A DNA stretch of 64,000 nucleotides from positions 482,478,252-482,542,251 of the forward strand of contig NC_085137.1 of the NCBI RefSeq assembly GCF_035046485.1, read 5' to 3'. How positions within the stretch are numbered: the first letter of the stretch is position 1; each line of letters starts with the position of its first letter. The translations under genes and the position numbers were made by a program. The notes below the pieces were generated by a model. That model saw only the letters and a program-made list of their open reading frames with translations, was not told where the DNA came from and did no database searches. Below are positions 11,890 to 22,560 of the stretch, one piece after another. This DNA comes from Aedes albopictus. Its lineage: Eukaryota; Arthropoda; Insecta; Diptera; Culicidae.

Positions 11890-12460
11890 TTAGAACGTGG
11901 TCGATTTGGTTTTCTGTTTGATGGTCGGGTGATCTCCAGGTGGCTTTGTGAATATCTTTGCGGGGGAAGAAGGGGCTTCGATCTACCATACCACGGAAGG
12001 CTGCAAAGTTTACGCATCGCTGGCCGTTATCATTCGATACGGCTTGCAGGCTGTTTCGCCCGATTACCGGTCTGTTCATTTCCTCCCTTCCTACCTGCGT
12101 ATGCTTGCTCTAACTGCGCGTAGAACGCTTCTTTCTCGTCATCGGGTCTCCCTTCGTGTGGGCAGTGGACGTTGATGATGCTGTAGTTGAAGAAACGGCC
12201 CTTAACTCTCAACATGCACATCCTTGCATTGATCGGCTGCCACCCGATCACACGTTGTCGCATCTTGCCCAACACTATAAATCCTGTTCCCAGTTCATTG
12301 GTGGTGCCACAGCTTTGGTAGAAGGTAGCCGCTCGATGCCCGCTTTTCCACATTTTCTGTCCAGTCCAACAAAGTTCCTGCAACGCCACGATGTCGAAGT
12401 TGCGGGGATGTAGTTCGTCGTAGATTATCCTGTCACATCCTGCGAAACCTAGTGACTTGC
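11890..12460 (-). pseudogene. RTE copy 1: endonuclease domain, N-terminal part
   Basis: The minus-strand frame carries MALQELCWTGQKMW (12389), ELGTGFIVLGKMRQRVIGW, NYSIINVHCPHEGRPDDEKE and KATWRSPDHQTENQIDHVL. These are the conserved endonuclease blocks of RTE LINEs. A frameshift occurs near 12030-12080. The final SDH motif of the family reads SDYY in the portion below 11220, so the catalytic histidine is changed to tyrosine. Confidence 0.85.
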
Positions 12461-12849
12461 AATTCCATGTTCCAAGCTTCCAATCGTAGTCCTTATTTCG
12501 TCGCGTGGGTCTTTACCGATTGTATCGAGTCGTATTTTCTTCTATGTTATTCGCAATGGGGATTTTTACGGGTGGCTTATTGGGCCTACGCCAACACTCC
12601 TGTCTCGCCGGAGGGCCATCGTGCCAGTTCTGTTTAACGTCCCAACCAACACTAGGACGACCACCTTGGATCTAGCTGGGCGTGGTGCAGCGTTTCTTAC
12701 TCAGCCGCTGGATGCCAGAACAGACGCTGTTTGAGCCGCACCTCCTTGGTGAACAAACGCTCGAATCGTACCTCCTCAATCTAGCTGAAGTCAGAAGGAC
12801 AACAATGCCCAGGCTGCACTTCCAGCTAAGCACACAACTCTTAGCTAGC

Positions 12850-14820
12850 GGTCTTTCTCATTGCTTGACCCGTTGAAGCATGAGGTAGGAACTTGTGAGG
12901 ATCAGAACTATGTTGGACGCTCTCCTTATCGACTCACCGTTATGCAGCCCGTCCGTGAGAAGATCCTCGGCTTAATTGAAGCACAGTACAGGGTATTTTC
13001 GCAAGGAGTACTGCGCAACGGTGCCTTGTCCAATCCCATCCGAGTCGTTGCTGGAGTGAGGCAAGAATGTATACTATCACCGCTACTGCTTCTTACCGTA
13101 ATCACCGAGATTCTGGTGGGTGCTGATTGATGCTCGATTGATCGTGAACCGAATGGAGGGTTGCTGTGGCAATCCATTACCATGGAGGGAGCACCACGTT
13201 GCTCTCATCCTAGTTCAAAGCTGGTACCTTCCTTTAACGTTAACAAGACAAAATCGTTGAATGTTAACACGGTCAACGCTTCCGCTGTAAAGCAGCAGTT
13301 GGCAAGCAGTGGAGAAAATTGATAGCTTCCAGTATCTTGGTTACCGAATACCGAAGTGGCACTTAGTTCGATTTTGGTGCGTGGATTAAGAAAGCGAGGG
13401 TTGTTTTTGTGAGTTTAAGAAATGTGTGGAAAACAGTTTAGTACACATACCTAAATCTACATTTTTAACTCAAGCATGAAACATGTGCTGCTGTACACCA
13501 GTGAAACCTGGTGTGTATCAGTGGAGAACACTCAACGGCTGCGCTGCAGGTCTTTACCAATAGGTGTCTGCGGAATATACAGGGGATGGGCAAAATGTTT
13601 GGGATAGGCAACTTTTTTTTCTCTCACAAAAAAGTTCAACATGCTAGAACTTTTCACAGAGTGCATCAAAAAATCTCAAATTTTGACTGCTTATCAACCT
13701 ATTATATGTGCATCGTTGGTACAAATTTGGGCTCGATTGATTAATCTTTCGCGGAGTTAGAACCGTTCGGGTAAAACACTATTTTTTAAACAACTCATTT
13801 TTGAGCTGTCATTTCTCGGAAACCAGTGAACCGAATTGAATGAAATTTTGAACGTACACTAATAATATGCAAATGCTTCACAAACTATTAAAACATAGAT
13901 ACTTTTTGAACCTTGAAAAAAGTTATCATGGATTGACACTTTTTGGATTTTTCTCGAAAAAATGTATTTTGTTTACGTCAATGTCAATAAATTTTAGTGT
14001 TGATGTCCAAAGATTTTCCACTTCTGTTCTCAAGTTATCGTTAATCAGATATATTAGAGCCTATTTAGATTAAAGGAAGAACATATTTAGGAATTTTTGT
14101 GTGGTATTGTAAATTTGACTTATTTTCCTCTATATGGGTAAAAATTTCAACCCGGTATAACTAAATTCGCCTTGAGAAAATATTACATTTTATAACGTTG
14201 TATTAAGTATCAATATATTGTTGATAAACGTTATAAAATTTATTCAATTCGGTTCACTGGTTTCCGAGATATGGCAGCTCAAAAATGAGTTGTCTAAAAA
14301 ATAGTGTTTTACCCGAACGGTTCTAACTCCGCGAAAAATTATTCAATCGAGTCCAAATTTGTACCAATGATGCACATAAAACAGGTATATAAACAGTCAA
14401 AATTTGAGATTTTTTGATGCATTCTATGAAAAGTTACAGTATGTTGATTTTTTTTGTGGGAGAAAAAATGTTGCCTGTCCCAAACATTGTGGCCACCCCC
14501 TGTACTTCGTGCATAATAGCCTCACAATTGGATCTCTAACGTGGAGTTCCATTGTCGATTTCATCAAATGCAGAAAGCAACAGAAATTATTGAGTGAAAG
14601 TGGAGCTCGGTAGGTGACACTCTGAGCAGGGGCGGGAACGGAATCTGCAACAAGAACGAAAACCGCAGCAGAGGCAGACCCAGAGGCTCATAGCGGCGCA
14701 GCCTAAACAAGAAAATAAAGGAAGTCAATAGATCTTTGACCTGGTCATATATCAAGCAGATGGCGGCCAAACGCCGAGGATGGAAATCTTTTATTTTGGT
14801 TCTCTGAACCAGTAATGGGT
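12850..14820 (+). pseudogene. Second LINE relic, RT and C-terminal region
   Basis: On the + strand a reverse transcriptase fragment is visible: ILGLIEAQYRVFSQGVLRNG and SNPIRVVAGVRQECILSPLL (12950-13100). It is followed by FQYLG (about 13330) and LLYTSETWCVSVENTQRL (about 13490-13540). After the foldback at 13580-14502 the reading resumes with RGRPRGS, a stop, RRSLNKKIKEVNRSLTW and YIKQMAAKRRGWKSF (about 14670-14805). Frames change repeatedly. It belongs to a different LINE family from the RTE copies; the clade was not assigned. Confidence 0.75.
13580..14502. mobile_element. TA-flanked long-TIR foldback, 923 bp (copy A)
   Basis: TA stands at 13578-13579 and 14503-14504. The ends read caggggatgggcaaaatg and its inverted counterpart ending …ccaccccctg. 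The inverted arms run several hundred bases each, for example gagattttttgatgca against tgcatcaaaaaatctc. No transposase remains. The closely similar 33621-34541 element shares terminal sequence and length, so the two belong to one Tc1/mariner-type nonautonomous family. It interrupts the + strand LINE relic. Confidence 0.85.
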
Positions 14821-15990
14821 GCTCAAGATTGCATGTAATTGAGTAGTAGACTTTTAATGTGAGATTAAGTATTCCTCTTATACGGTATTTTCCTAAACAT
14901 TGATGGAAATTAAACATGTTTAATCACATTATATCTAAAGTTCAAGGGCCTTCAAAAGAAAATGTACTTAAAGTATTTGATTCACTTGAACCATGTTTTC
15001 ATAAAAAGATCAATTTCTATAGGTATAGAACCTAGTCAAATTTGTATCCGATCTGTTTCCTTTGTTCCTCGTGATAAGTTGCAAAGCATTTGAAGAATTC
15101 CATCCATGTTGATTCATCATATTACATCTGAATGCATCAATGAGGCGACGCCGTCATGTAATTGATAACATTTAGTAGATTATATTGAGTGTTGAATTCC
15201 ATGAATTGCTATCACCTCGTTAAATTAAAGTGTGGCCAGTCATTGGATAACCGGTTTCAAAATCTAATTAGTTTTCGGACGGCTGCATCTTTGCAACACG
15301 GCCAATATTCAAAATTTCTAGATCGTACAACTGCCCTAAACACATTGGAATTATTTAGCTTCATATGACACAGCACTTTACTGAATGCAGAATGTGAATA
15401 CTTATGATACAAATAACAAAATTATAGTTAGCAGAATCAGGATAAGTTGAGAGTCGAGTGTGATGCCACATAAACTGAATGCACATTGTCAGGGAGTGCG
15501 ATATTTTCTACACAAATTCAAAAGAATGTAGAAATATCACCCAAACTAAAGAGCAAAAAAATAAAACATCAGAACAACGACCCTTCGACGGAAGTCATCT
15601 AACACGCGTACCCATATCGTCACGCTATGTGGCCGCGAAGTTCTCTCCAAGCTCAAAACCAGATCAACCTTCTATCAGAACATCGCCAAAAACATCAACA
15701 AACGCGATCCTCATATCGCGCGAAAATGCCAACACATGCGCATCAACAAAGTTCTGATTAGCCACGCTGCACGGAGCCCGTTGACCATCTAGCGGTCGTC
15801 GTCGTCGCCGTCGGTCGTTCTGGATAACACTGACCGACGAAGGAAGAGCACCCATTAAAAACTGAACGACCGCGAGCGGCTCGATCGTGATCGTCACCGT
15901 CGTTATTATTCCCGGCCGGCTGTTGGGCGCGAAGTTGATCCCGAAACATCATCGCGAGTTGGGTTGGGATCCCGATCCCGAATCGAAAAG
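14820..15990. other. No gene recognised; upstream flank of the cuticle gene
   Basis: AT-rich up to about 15580, then increasingly GC-balanced, with CG-rich blocks from 15600 to 16030. The latter may belong to the upstream regulatory region of the gene starting at 16098. No motif is strong enough to name. Confidence 0.4.
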
Positions 15991-16066
15991 TCGCGCGCTG
16001 CTGGGTGGTGACGAAGACGCGCGACTACGCAGCAGCTGAATGCTGATGCCTACAAGAAGATGTCCA

Positions 16067-16103
16067 TATAAAAAGACGATCCATGACTGGGCCGCCCAGT
16101 TAT
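16067..16103 (+). promoter_or_regulatory. Core promoter: TATA box and initiator
   Basis: A TATA box (tataaaa, 16067-16073) lies 31 bp upstream of an initiator-like CAGTTA whose A is at 16098, the arthropod TCAGT type with C for T at the first base. This is ideal spacing for an RNA polymerase II start. A downstream ggacg at 16123 is 2 bp off the usual DPE position and may be chance. Confidence 0.65.
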
Positions 16104-16404
16104 TGTTTTTTGAACCGGCGACGGACGAGGTCGTTTCCTGATTTTTATTTTTTTCTGAAGGGAAGGAAGAACCTTTTTATGGTCGCGAATTGAAGGTGGA
16201 AGCACGTACGCGGATGAATCTGCACACCACGACGACCTTGAAAAGTGCTAATTTATAAAAGGGACAAGGGTGAAGAACTGGGAATTGCCTGAAAAGTGAG
16301 AAGACGTACGAAAGTCGAAGAGGAATTCCAGCAAAAAGGTGGATTGGTTTTTAATTAAAAGTCAAGGCCGTTGCTGATTTTCGTGAATCCACACGGGAAG
16401 CAGG
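16098..16404 (+). other. Predicted 5' UTR of the cuticle protein gene
   Basis: Inferred from the TATA/initiator pair to the start codon at 16405. The leader is about 307 nt and its exact start needs transcript data. The start context is agcaggATGC, with A at -3. Confidence 0.55.
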
Positions 16405-16431
16405 ATGCTGCGAATTTTATTGGTTCTGGCG
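16405..16431 (+). CDS. Insect cuticle protein (RR-like), exon 1
   Basis: The exon encodes only MLRILLVLA and ends at a consensus splice donor (GCG|GTATGT). Exon 2 starts in the same phase at 44262 after a ...TATATAG acceptor with VTAPALLLAGRIQL. Together these give a classic secretory signal peptide: one positive residue followed by a long hydrophobic core. A short first exon that carries only the start of the signal peptide, followed by a long intron, is the usual layout for insect cuticular protein genes. The pairing of exons 27.8 kb apart is inferred from phase, donor and acceptor quality and the completed signal peptide. No other candidate partner was found between them. Confidence 0.75.
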
Positions 16432-17540
16432 GTATGTGTGAAAGATTTAAGACATTTAGTTTAGTGGTACGAGGAGGGCTTCATTAGGAGGATGGTAAGA
16501 ATGCAGTGATTTATGTGCTGAACGTGCAAGATCGCTTTGGAGGAGATAAAGATGGATGACATGACGTTAATTGAATTTGTTTTAGGTGTGTTTATTCAGA
16601 GTGCATTTGCATATTGCAGAAGAATTCAAATGAGGTTGATGGATGGATCACGCCGTTTAACTTTAATTGCGTTTTTGAAATAAACCAAAACTGTGGTTGA
16701 CGTGACCATTGTTTACAAAAATGGAATTAGGTCTTATATTTGGATATTAAAAGAGGCAACTGGATGTATTTTGCTTTTTTCTTCAACGGGTTTTTTGATT
16801 CTCAAAATGTTTTCGGATGTTTAAAATTTAATGTAATTTTCTCTAAATATTTATTAATTGGGTGTCAATTTTCAATAACAGAAACGCAGCATTCTTCTTC
16901 TAAATTGGTTTAGGTTTCCAACAAAAAAAAACAGTTTAAACAACTTTGAAGATTACTGGGTAAAGTCATGTCCTGTATTTGAAAATGTGGAGAAAAAATC
17001 ACAGAAAAGCTGAAGTATTTTTGACACTTCAAAGTTTTTGTCTCGATACTAGTTTAAAACTTAAGTTTTATTAAAAGATAATCAAATCAGTGTAGTTTTT
17101 GGATTGTTCCTGCAGAAATTTCAAATATTATTTTCTTTTTGAATCATTGAAATTTTTAAAAATGAATTTCGCTGTTTTCCACAAAAATGTATCGAAATTT
17201 TAATTTATTTCCAGAACATATTTCAGAGCACATCGAACTATATTTTTTGTACGAATACTGACATCATATTTCTAGTGATTACATGATATTGACGTTATGC
17301 CTAAAGTTTTTTTTTTTGAAAAAAAGTGAGTATTCTCACAAATACAAAAAAAGCTTACCAGACAATATTATCCAACGTTATTCTCAGGAATTCTTTTTAA
17401 ATATAATTGATCGAACAAAACAATTCTTGAGTTCCAAAAGACTTTAAGCATGTACACGCAATAGTCGGGTCTGTATTCGCAATAACAAGGTCTGTTCATT
17501 TCAACTGCAATTCATTTCATTTATTTAGTTAACATCAAAT

Positions 17541-18113
17541 TCATGATAATACTGAATCAACAATTTGCCGCCATACTACTCGATTTGCAGCTGCAGCTCT
17601 CCAACGTCGGTCACGCCCAACACTCGCTAGATCACGCTCCACCTGGTCCGCCCATCGTGCTCTCTGCGCTCCACGCTTTCTTGTACCAACCGGATGGTTA
17701 GCAAACACCAGCTTAGCAGGGTTGTTGTCCGGCATTCTTGCAACATGCCCTGCCCATAGTATCCTTCCGGCTTTGGCCACTTTCTGGATGCTGGGTTCGC
17801 CGTAAATTGCAGCGAGCTCGTGGTTCATCCTTCTCCGCGGCACACCGTTCTCCTGCACGCCGCCGAAGATCGTCCTTAGCACCCGTCGCTCGAAAACTCC
17901 GAGTGCTTGCAGGTTCTCCTCGAGCATCGTCCATGTCTCGTGTCCGTAGAGAACCACCGGTCTTATTAACGTCTTGTACATGGTACATTTGGTGCGGGGG
18001 TGAATTTTTTTTTGACCGCAGATTCTCCTGGAGCCCATAAAGCCTGTATCCGCAATAATCGGGACACAGAAATACAGCAATAACTCTGCAATGGACACTT
18101 TGAAATTGCTCAA
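17541..18113 (-). pseudogene. RTE copy 2: C-terminal domain
   Basis: A single open minus-strand frame contains IHPRTKCTMYKTLIRPVVLY, HETWTMLEENLQALGVFERR, VLRTIFGGVQENG, RRRMNHELAAIYGEPSIQ, RILWAGHVARMPDNNPAKLV and RARWADQVERDLASV. These are the conserved C-terminal blocks of RTE LINEs. Upstream, LYGLQENLRSKK is in another frame, so a frameshift lies near 18000. Confidence 0.85.
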
Positions 18114-18459
18114 ATTTCACCTGGGAACATCTTAAGATGTGTAGATTTCACCTGCAAAATTTCATCTGAATCAGGGCAGTACTTTTTGTTGTAGCAATGA
18201 AATAGTAGAACGTGGACATTTGAATTTTGTACAGCACCTAGATTTGCTTGTCAGCGCTTTAACTTTTGAAATTGGAAAAGGATATGGCTGAAATTTTGAA
18301 CACAAACCTCTCAATATATGTTTCTTGCATGTTCAAAATTTCAAAAAAATCTTGGGGGTTGGGAAGTCCCAAAAAGATGACCACGTGGTTTATGGACAGC
18401 CCCCAAGGCTTGTCCTGTCTCGCTCAGTCCCACCTGCCAGCATGTACTTTGTCTTAGCC

Positions 18460-19072
18460 GCATTCACCACCAGTCAGACCTTTGCTGCTTCGCATTTTAG
18501 GCGGGTGTACTGTTCTGCCACCGTTCCAAATGTTCTAGCAATAATATCCATGTCATCCGCAAAACAGACAAATTGGCCGGATTTCGTGAAGATCGTACCC
18601 CGGCTGTTGAGCCCGGCTCGTCGCATAACACCTTCCAGGGCGATGTTGAATAGTAGGCAGGAAAGTCCATCACCTTGTCGTAGTCCCCGTCGAGATTCTT
18701 TTTTTTCTTTATTATAAGATTTTTTAACTTACGCTAGTTCAACACTTAGGATAGTTCACCCAAGATCCTTACGCTGTTCTGCACACCGTCCATCGTCGCT
18801 CTTATCAGTCTGGTAAGCTTCCCGGGAAAGTGGTTCTCGTCCATGATTTTCCATAGCTCTGTGCGGTCGATACTGTCGTATGCCGCTTTGAAGTCGATGA
18901 ACAGGTGGTGCGTTGGGACCTGGTATTCACGGCATTTCTGGAGGATTTGCCGTACGGTGAAGATCTGGTCCGATGTCGACCGGTCGTCAATGAAACCGGC
19001 TTGGTAACTTCCCACGAACTCATTTACTTTAGGTGAAAGACGACGGAAGATGATCTGGGATAGCACTTCCAC
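18460..19072 (-). pseudogene. RTE copy 2: reverse transcriptase fragment
   Basis: The minus strand carries FVGSYQAGFIDDRSTSDQIF, HHLFIDFKAAYDSIDRTELW (motif A) and MDENHFPGKLTRLIRATMDG. After a short T-rich insertion at 18693-18760 come RRGLRQGDGLSC and QFVCFADDMDIIA, with the catalytic aspartates at 18552-18557. The N-terminal fingers region is deleted. Confidence 0.85.
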
Positions 19073-19167
19073 CTTTCGATCACCTCACGTCCGTCCGTCA
19101 AGAGGCCTCCGTCTTTATCCCTGCATATTTCGGCTCGCGGCACGCAGCCGTTGCGGGATGCATTGAG

Positions 19168-19571
19168 CTACTGATAGAACTTCCGTGTTTCTTGGGAACG
19201 GCACAGCAGTTCCATTTCTTCACACTCCGCTTCTTCCAGGCGGCGCTTTTTCTCGCGAAAGAGGCGGGTCTGCTGTTTCCGCTTCTGTTCGTAACGTTTC
19301 ACGTTCTGTCGAGTCCCTTGCTGCAGCATTACCGCCCTCGCTGCGTTCTTCTCTTCCAAAACCGTTCTGCACTCCTCGTCGAACCATTCGTTTCGTCGAT
19401 TCCGTTCCACGTACCCGATGGTGCTCTCGGCTGCGTCGTTGATGGCTGCTTTCACTGTACTCCAGCAGTCCTCTAGAGGGGCCTCATCGAGCTCGCCCTT
19501 ATCTGGCAACGTGGCCTCGAGATTCTGCGCGTATGCTAAGGCGACATCCGGTTGTTTCAGACGCTCTAGTT
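19168..19571 (-). pseudogene. RTE copy 2: linker region
   Basis: The frame contains LKQPDVALAYAQNLEATLPD, VERNRRNEWFDEECRTVLEE and FREKKRRLEEAECEEMELL. It runs into the hAT insertion at 19572, and the same frame continues on the far side from 20033 when one copy of the 8-bp duplication is removed. Confidence 0.85.
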
Positions 19572-20025
19572 CACGGGTTCCCAACCGGTGGTCCGCGGCC
19601 CCCTGGGGGGCCGTGAAGAGAATCCAGGGGGGCCGCGATGTTACCAAAACAATTGTTAAATTTTTATTCTATTTTGTGCAAATTGCCACCGCCATCACCA
19701 AAAGCCACAAATTTTCAGGAACACATTTTCAGTATAAAACGCCTTCAGAAGATAAAAAATTTGGGCTGCGCCGCTTTTTTACAGCTACGACTTAAGTTTA
19801 ATGTACATGACATTATTGATAACGAAATGTTAGTGTCGAATAAAAAAAAACGTATTATTGATCGTCACAAATCCCTCCCAAATTTCTGGCTACGTCACTG
19901 TATCCAAAAAAAACTCGGTTTCGTTCATTTAATTCATATTTTTTTTCTAAAAATTTTCATTGGGCCTCAGATGTATTGACAATTCTTAAAGGGGGCCGCC
20001 ACCTCAAAAAGGTTGGGAACCCCTG
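19572..20025. mobile_element. hAT nonautonomous element, Buster-type, 454 bp
   Basis: The terminal repeats cacgggttcccaacc (19572-19586) and inverted ggttgggaacccctg (20011-20025) match at 14 of 15 positions. The 8-bp duplication ctctagtt is exact (19564-19571 and 20026-20033). Its pattern nnnTAnnn is the one reported for the Buster branch of hAT, not the nTnnnnAn of the Ac branch. GC-rich subterminal palindromes (ggccccctggggggcc) are present. No complete transposase frame remains. Confidence 0.9.
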
Positions 20026-20033
20026 CTCTAGTT

Positions 20034-20832
20034 TGTACCGTGGCGGTCGCCGGTACCGTACACTGTTGATGACGGAGAGTTTTTGGGCGCAGTTTGACCA
20101 TCACCAGATAGTGGTCGGAGTCGATGTTGGCGCCACGATAGGTCCTGACATCGATAATGTCAGAGAAGTGCCGTCCGTCAATCAGAACGTGGTCGATTTG
20201 AGATTCCGTCTGCTGTGGTGATCTCCAGGTGTAACGATAAGGGAGGCTGTGTTGGAAAAAGGTGCTACGTATGGCCATATTTTTAGAGGCGACGAAATCA
20301 ATGAGTCGTAGGCCTTTTTCGTTCGCTGCTGGCGGGCGCTGAACTTGCCAATCGTCGGCCTGAATGCCTCCTCCTGGCCTACCTGAGCGTTTAGGTCCCC
20401 TATGATGATCTTGACGTCGTGGTTTGGGCAGCGGTTGTACTCGCGTTCAAGCTGCGCGTAAAATGCGTCCTTGTCATCATCAATGCTTCCGGAGTGAGGG
20501 CTGTGCACGTTTATTATGCTGATGTTGAAGAATCGGCCCTTGATCCTCAACCTGCACATTCTTTCGTCGATCGGCCACCAACCGATCACGCGCCTCTGCA
20601 TATCACTCATCACGATGATAGCTGTTCCCAGCTCGCGTGTGTTGCCGCAGCTCTGGTAGATGGTATGATTACCTCTAAACGTCCGCACCATGGATCCTGT
20701 CCAACACACCTCCTGCAGCGCTACGATGCCGAACCCGCGGTCCTCCAGTAGATCGGCGAGTATGCGGGTGCTCCCAATGAAGTTGAGAGTTTCCAATCGC
20801 AAGTCCTTTTTGTTCGCTGGGGTCATTGCCAT
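20034..20832 (-). pseudogene. RTE copy 2: endonuclease domain
   Basis: The minus-strand frame from 20832 has FGIVALQEVCWTGSMVRTF, SCGNTRELGTAIIVMSDMQR, NISIINVHSPHSGSIDDDKD and VKIIIGDLNAQVGQEEAFRP. A frameshift near 20200-20280 leads to SQIDHVLIDGRHFSDIIDVR and GANIDSDHYLVMVKLRP. The catalytic SDH motif is intact here, unlike RTE copy 1. Confidence 0.85.
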
Positions 20833-20880
20833 TGGTCTCGGTTCGTATTATTCTGTTGCTGATTTTCCGTTACAATGGTT

Positions 20881-22480
20881 TTTTACGGCTGGCTCGTAAA
20901 GCTATGTTCATTTAGAATCCGGAATGACAAAATCACGTATATCTTAGGTATGGAATAACAAACATAAAAGGTGACGCCCTCAAAACAAAGGTTATTTACT
21001 GTACTTTCATGGAAAAATATCATTGAAATTATTTATTTTTATTTTTCACACTTTTTCTCACTTTTTCAGTGTTGACCTCTCTTAAAATCTGCACAACGGT
21101 GGTAAATTTTAGCAACAACCCCTTCCGCAGGTTTGTTCAACAATCAGGTCATCTATGCAGTGTCTTGAGTGCCTTGACTAGTCTGACTAGGATTCCGAAG
21201 AAAAATTGCCAAACTTTTTTTTTATTGCGAAATGAGGGGCAATTCAGTGAATTGAGAAAACGCGAAATATGAGTGTTTTTTTCGTTGATAAACACTACCC
21301 ATCTGTGACGATACCACTGAACGTCTCCGGCTGTCATGGCAGCTCATCAAAATAGGTAAAACCTCTACATATCCCTTGTGTGCGTTTTTGAAAAGCAGCA
21401 CGCGATTCTTGAGGCTGCCATCCTTGTATGAATCATCATCTTGTTGCGAAAAAACCATGCGGGAATTGATGATTTTCCACGTTTGGAAAGATTGTCTAAT
21501 TTGAAGCTCACTGAATTTAAGCAATTGCGCGCTGATTATATGCAATCAATCTGTTAAGTACCATCTGCCTCCAAAACCTTCAATTGTGCTGCAAACAGTT
21601 GGATGGAGTCCCATGGTAGTTCATTAGAATTCAAAGCAGGAAATCCCAGAGGTTGTTTTGCCCCCAACAGTATTTCAGCACCTAGAACAGATCACTTTTT
21701 GTTTTAAATAAATTTGATATCAGGCGGGCCTAGAAAATTCAAAAGAAAGGTTAATCTTAGTTATTTTACTACGATTATGTGGTGCATAATGCCCCACCTT
21801 TCCCTTAGCTATTGAAGGCTTTAGCGCATCTTCAGGCAAGTACAAATTGCCTCAATTATAAACCGGTCCCTCGTTCGATGCACCCTTGCCGTGTGACATC
21901 TTCGAGCCGTTTAATTGCACCTTCCCTATCACACACATGGCGCTGTTACTATCACCGTACTGAATAACTATAGAATGTGATTAGCCTCTGCGCCTGCATG
22001 CCACAAGTAGAAGCGAACCCATTATCACAGCAAGCAAGTTGTCATTTCTCCCGGGTCCGCTTCATAATGATTCGGGTTCCAAGTTCCAACTGGCCGGGCG
22101 TCGTCGGTCGTTCTTGGAAAGTTGAACGATCCCGCGAATGTCAGCTATTTAGCAATCATAAAATTCCGCTACAAGTTAATACAGTTGCCAATCATAGCAT
22201 GAACCGGGGAGCAAACAAGTCATGGAAATGAGTAAAACTCTTGCATAACATTTTAGAAAAAAAAAACTTATCATACGTAAATGAACAACGACACGTTCGG
22301 TTTGCTTATGTACCCAAACTCAAAATCGCAGAGAAAGTGTCATCACAGACAAGTAGACAATATATTCTCAATCGCAAGCAATGCACGAATCAACGGTCGT
22401 TTTGAAAATGAAGTGAAGTTCAGACAGGTTCATATGGTAAGTGTAGAATAAGCTTACGTTAAAATACACAGAAATAAAAA
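20881..22480 (+). other. Intronic, nothing recognised
   Basis: No repeats or coding blocks are seen. The block 21880-22240 is more GC-balanced than its surroundings and could be unique or conserved intronic sequence. Confidence 0.35.
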
Positions 22481-22489
22481 ATATAAAAA

Positions 22490-22560
22490 ACCTTGATTAA
22501 TCCACCTAGTGGTGATAGTGCCTTTCTCGCCAAATGTATACTCGTGAGCTTCTCGTCGTC
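22490..22560 (-). repeat. Possible end of an Aedes interspersed repeat
   Basis: The block 'ccacctagtggtgatagtgcctttctcg' contains gcctttctcg, which is the inverted form of cgagaaaggc at the end of the 30170-30745 repeat. It may be an isolated terminus of the same family. The interval 22560-25320 is AT-rich with no recognised feature. Confidence 0.35.

Larger units (their letters stand above)
9062..12850 (-). mobile_element. RTE-clade non-LTR retrotransposon (RTE copy 1), inactive
   Basis: This is a near full-length but broken RTE element with the usual order on the minus strand: leader, endonuclease (about 12460-11170, split by a MITE), linker (11170-10500), reverse transcriptase (10500-9790) and C-terminal domain (9790-9080). 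A short GTAA-type tail follows (complement of 'cttacttacttta', 9062-9075), as is usual for RTE. Several frameshifts separate the blocks. The leader region 12460-12850 is assigned only by position. JAM1 of Aedes aegypti is the best-known family of this clade, but assignment to it is inference. Confidence 0.8.
17520..20880 (-). mobile_element. RTE-clade LINE (RTE copy 2), internally deleted
   Basis: Minus-strand order is endonuclease (20832-20034), linker (19563-19075), reverse transcriptase (19072-18460) and C-terminal domain (about 18040-17541). A 454-bp hAT element splits it at 19572-20025. About 100 codons are missing at about 19075, where the linker block ending IERWK is followed directly by VLSQIIFRRLSPK. 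Unrelated sequence of about 350 bp (18045-18390) replaces part of the region between reverse transcriptase and C-terminus. It is less decayed than the relics at 6-9 kb and 48-52 kb. Confidence 0.85.
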
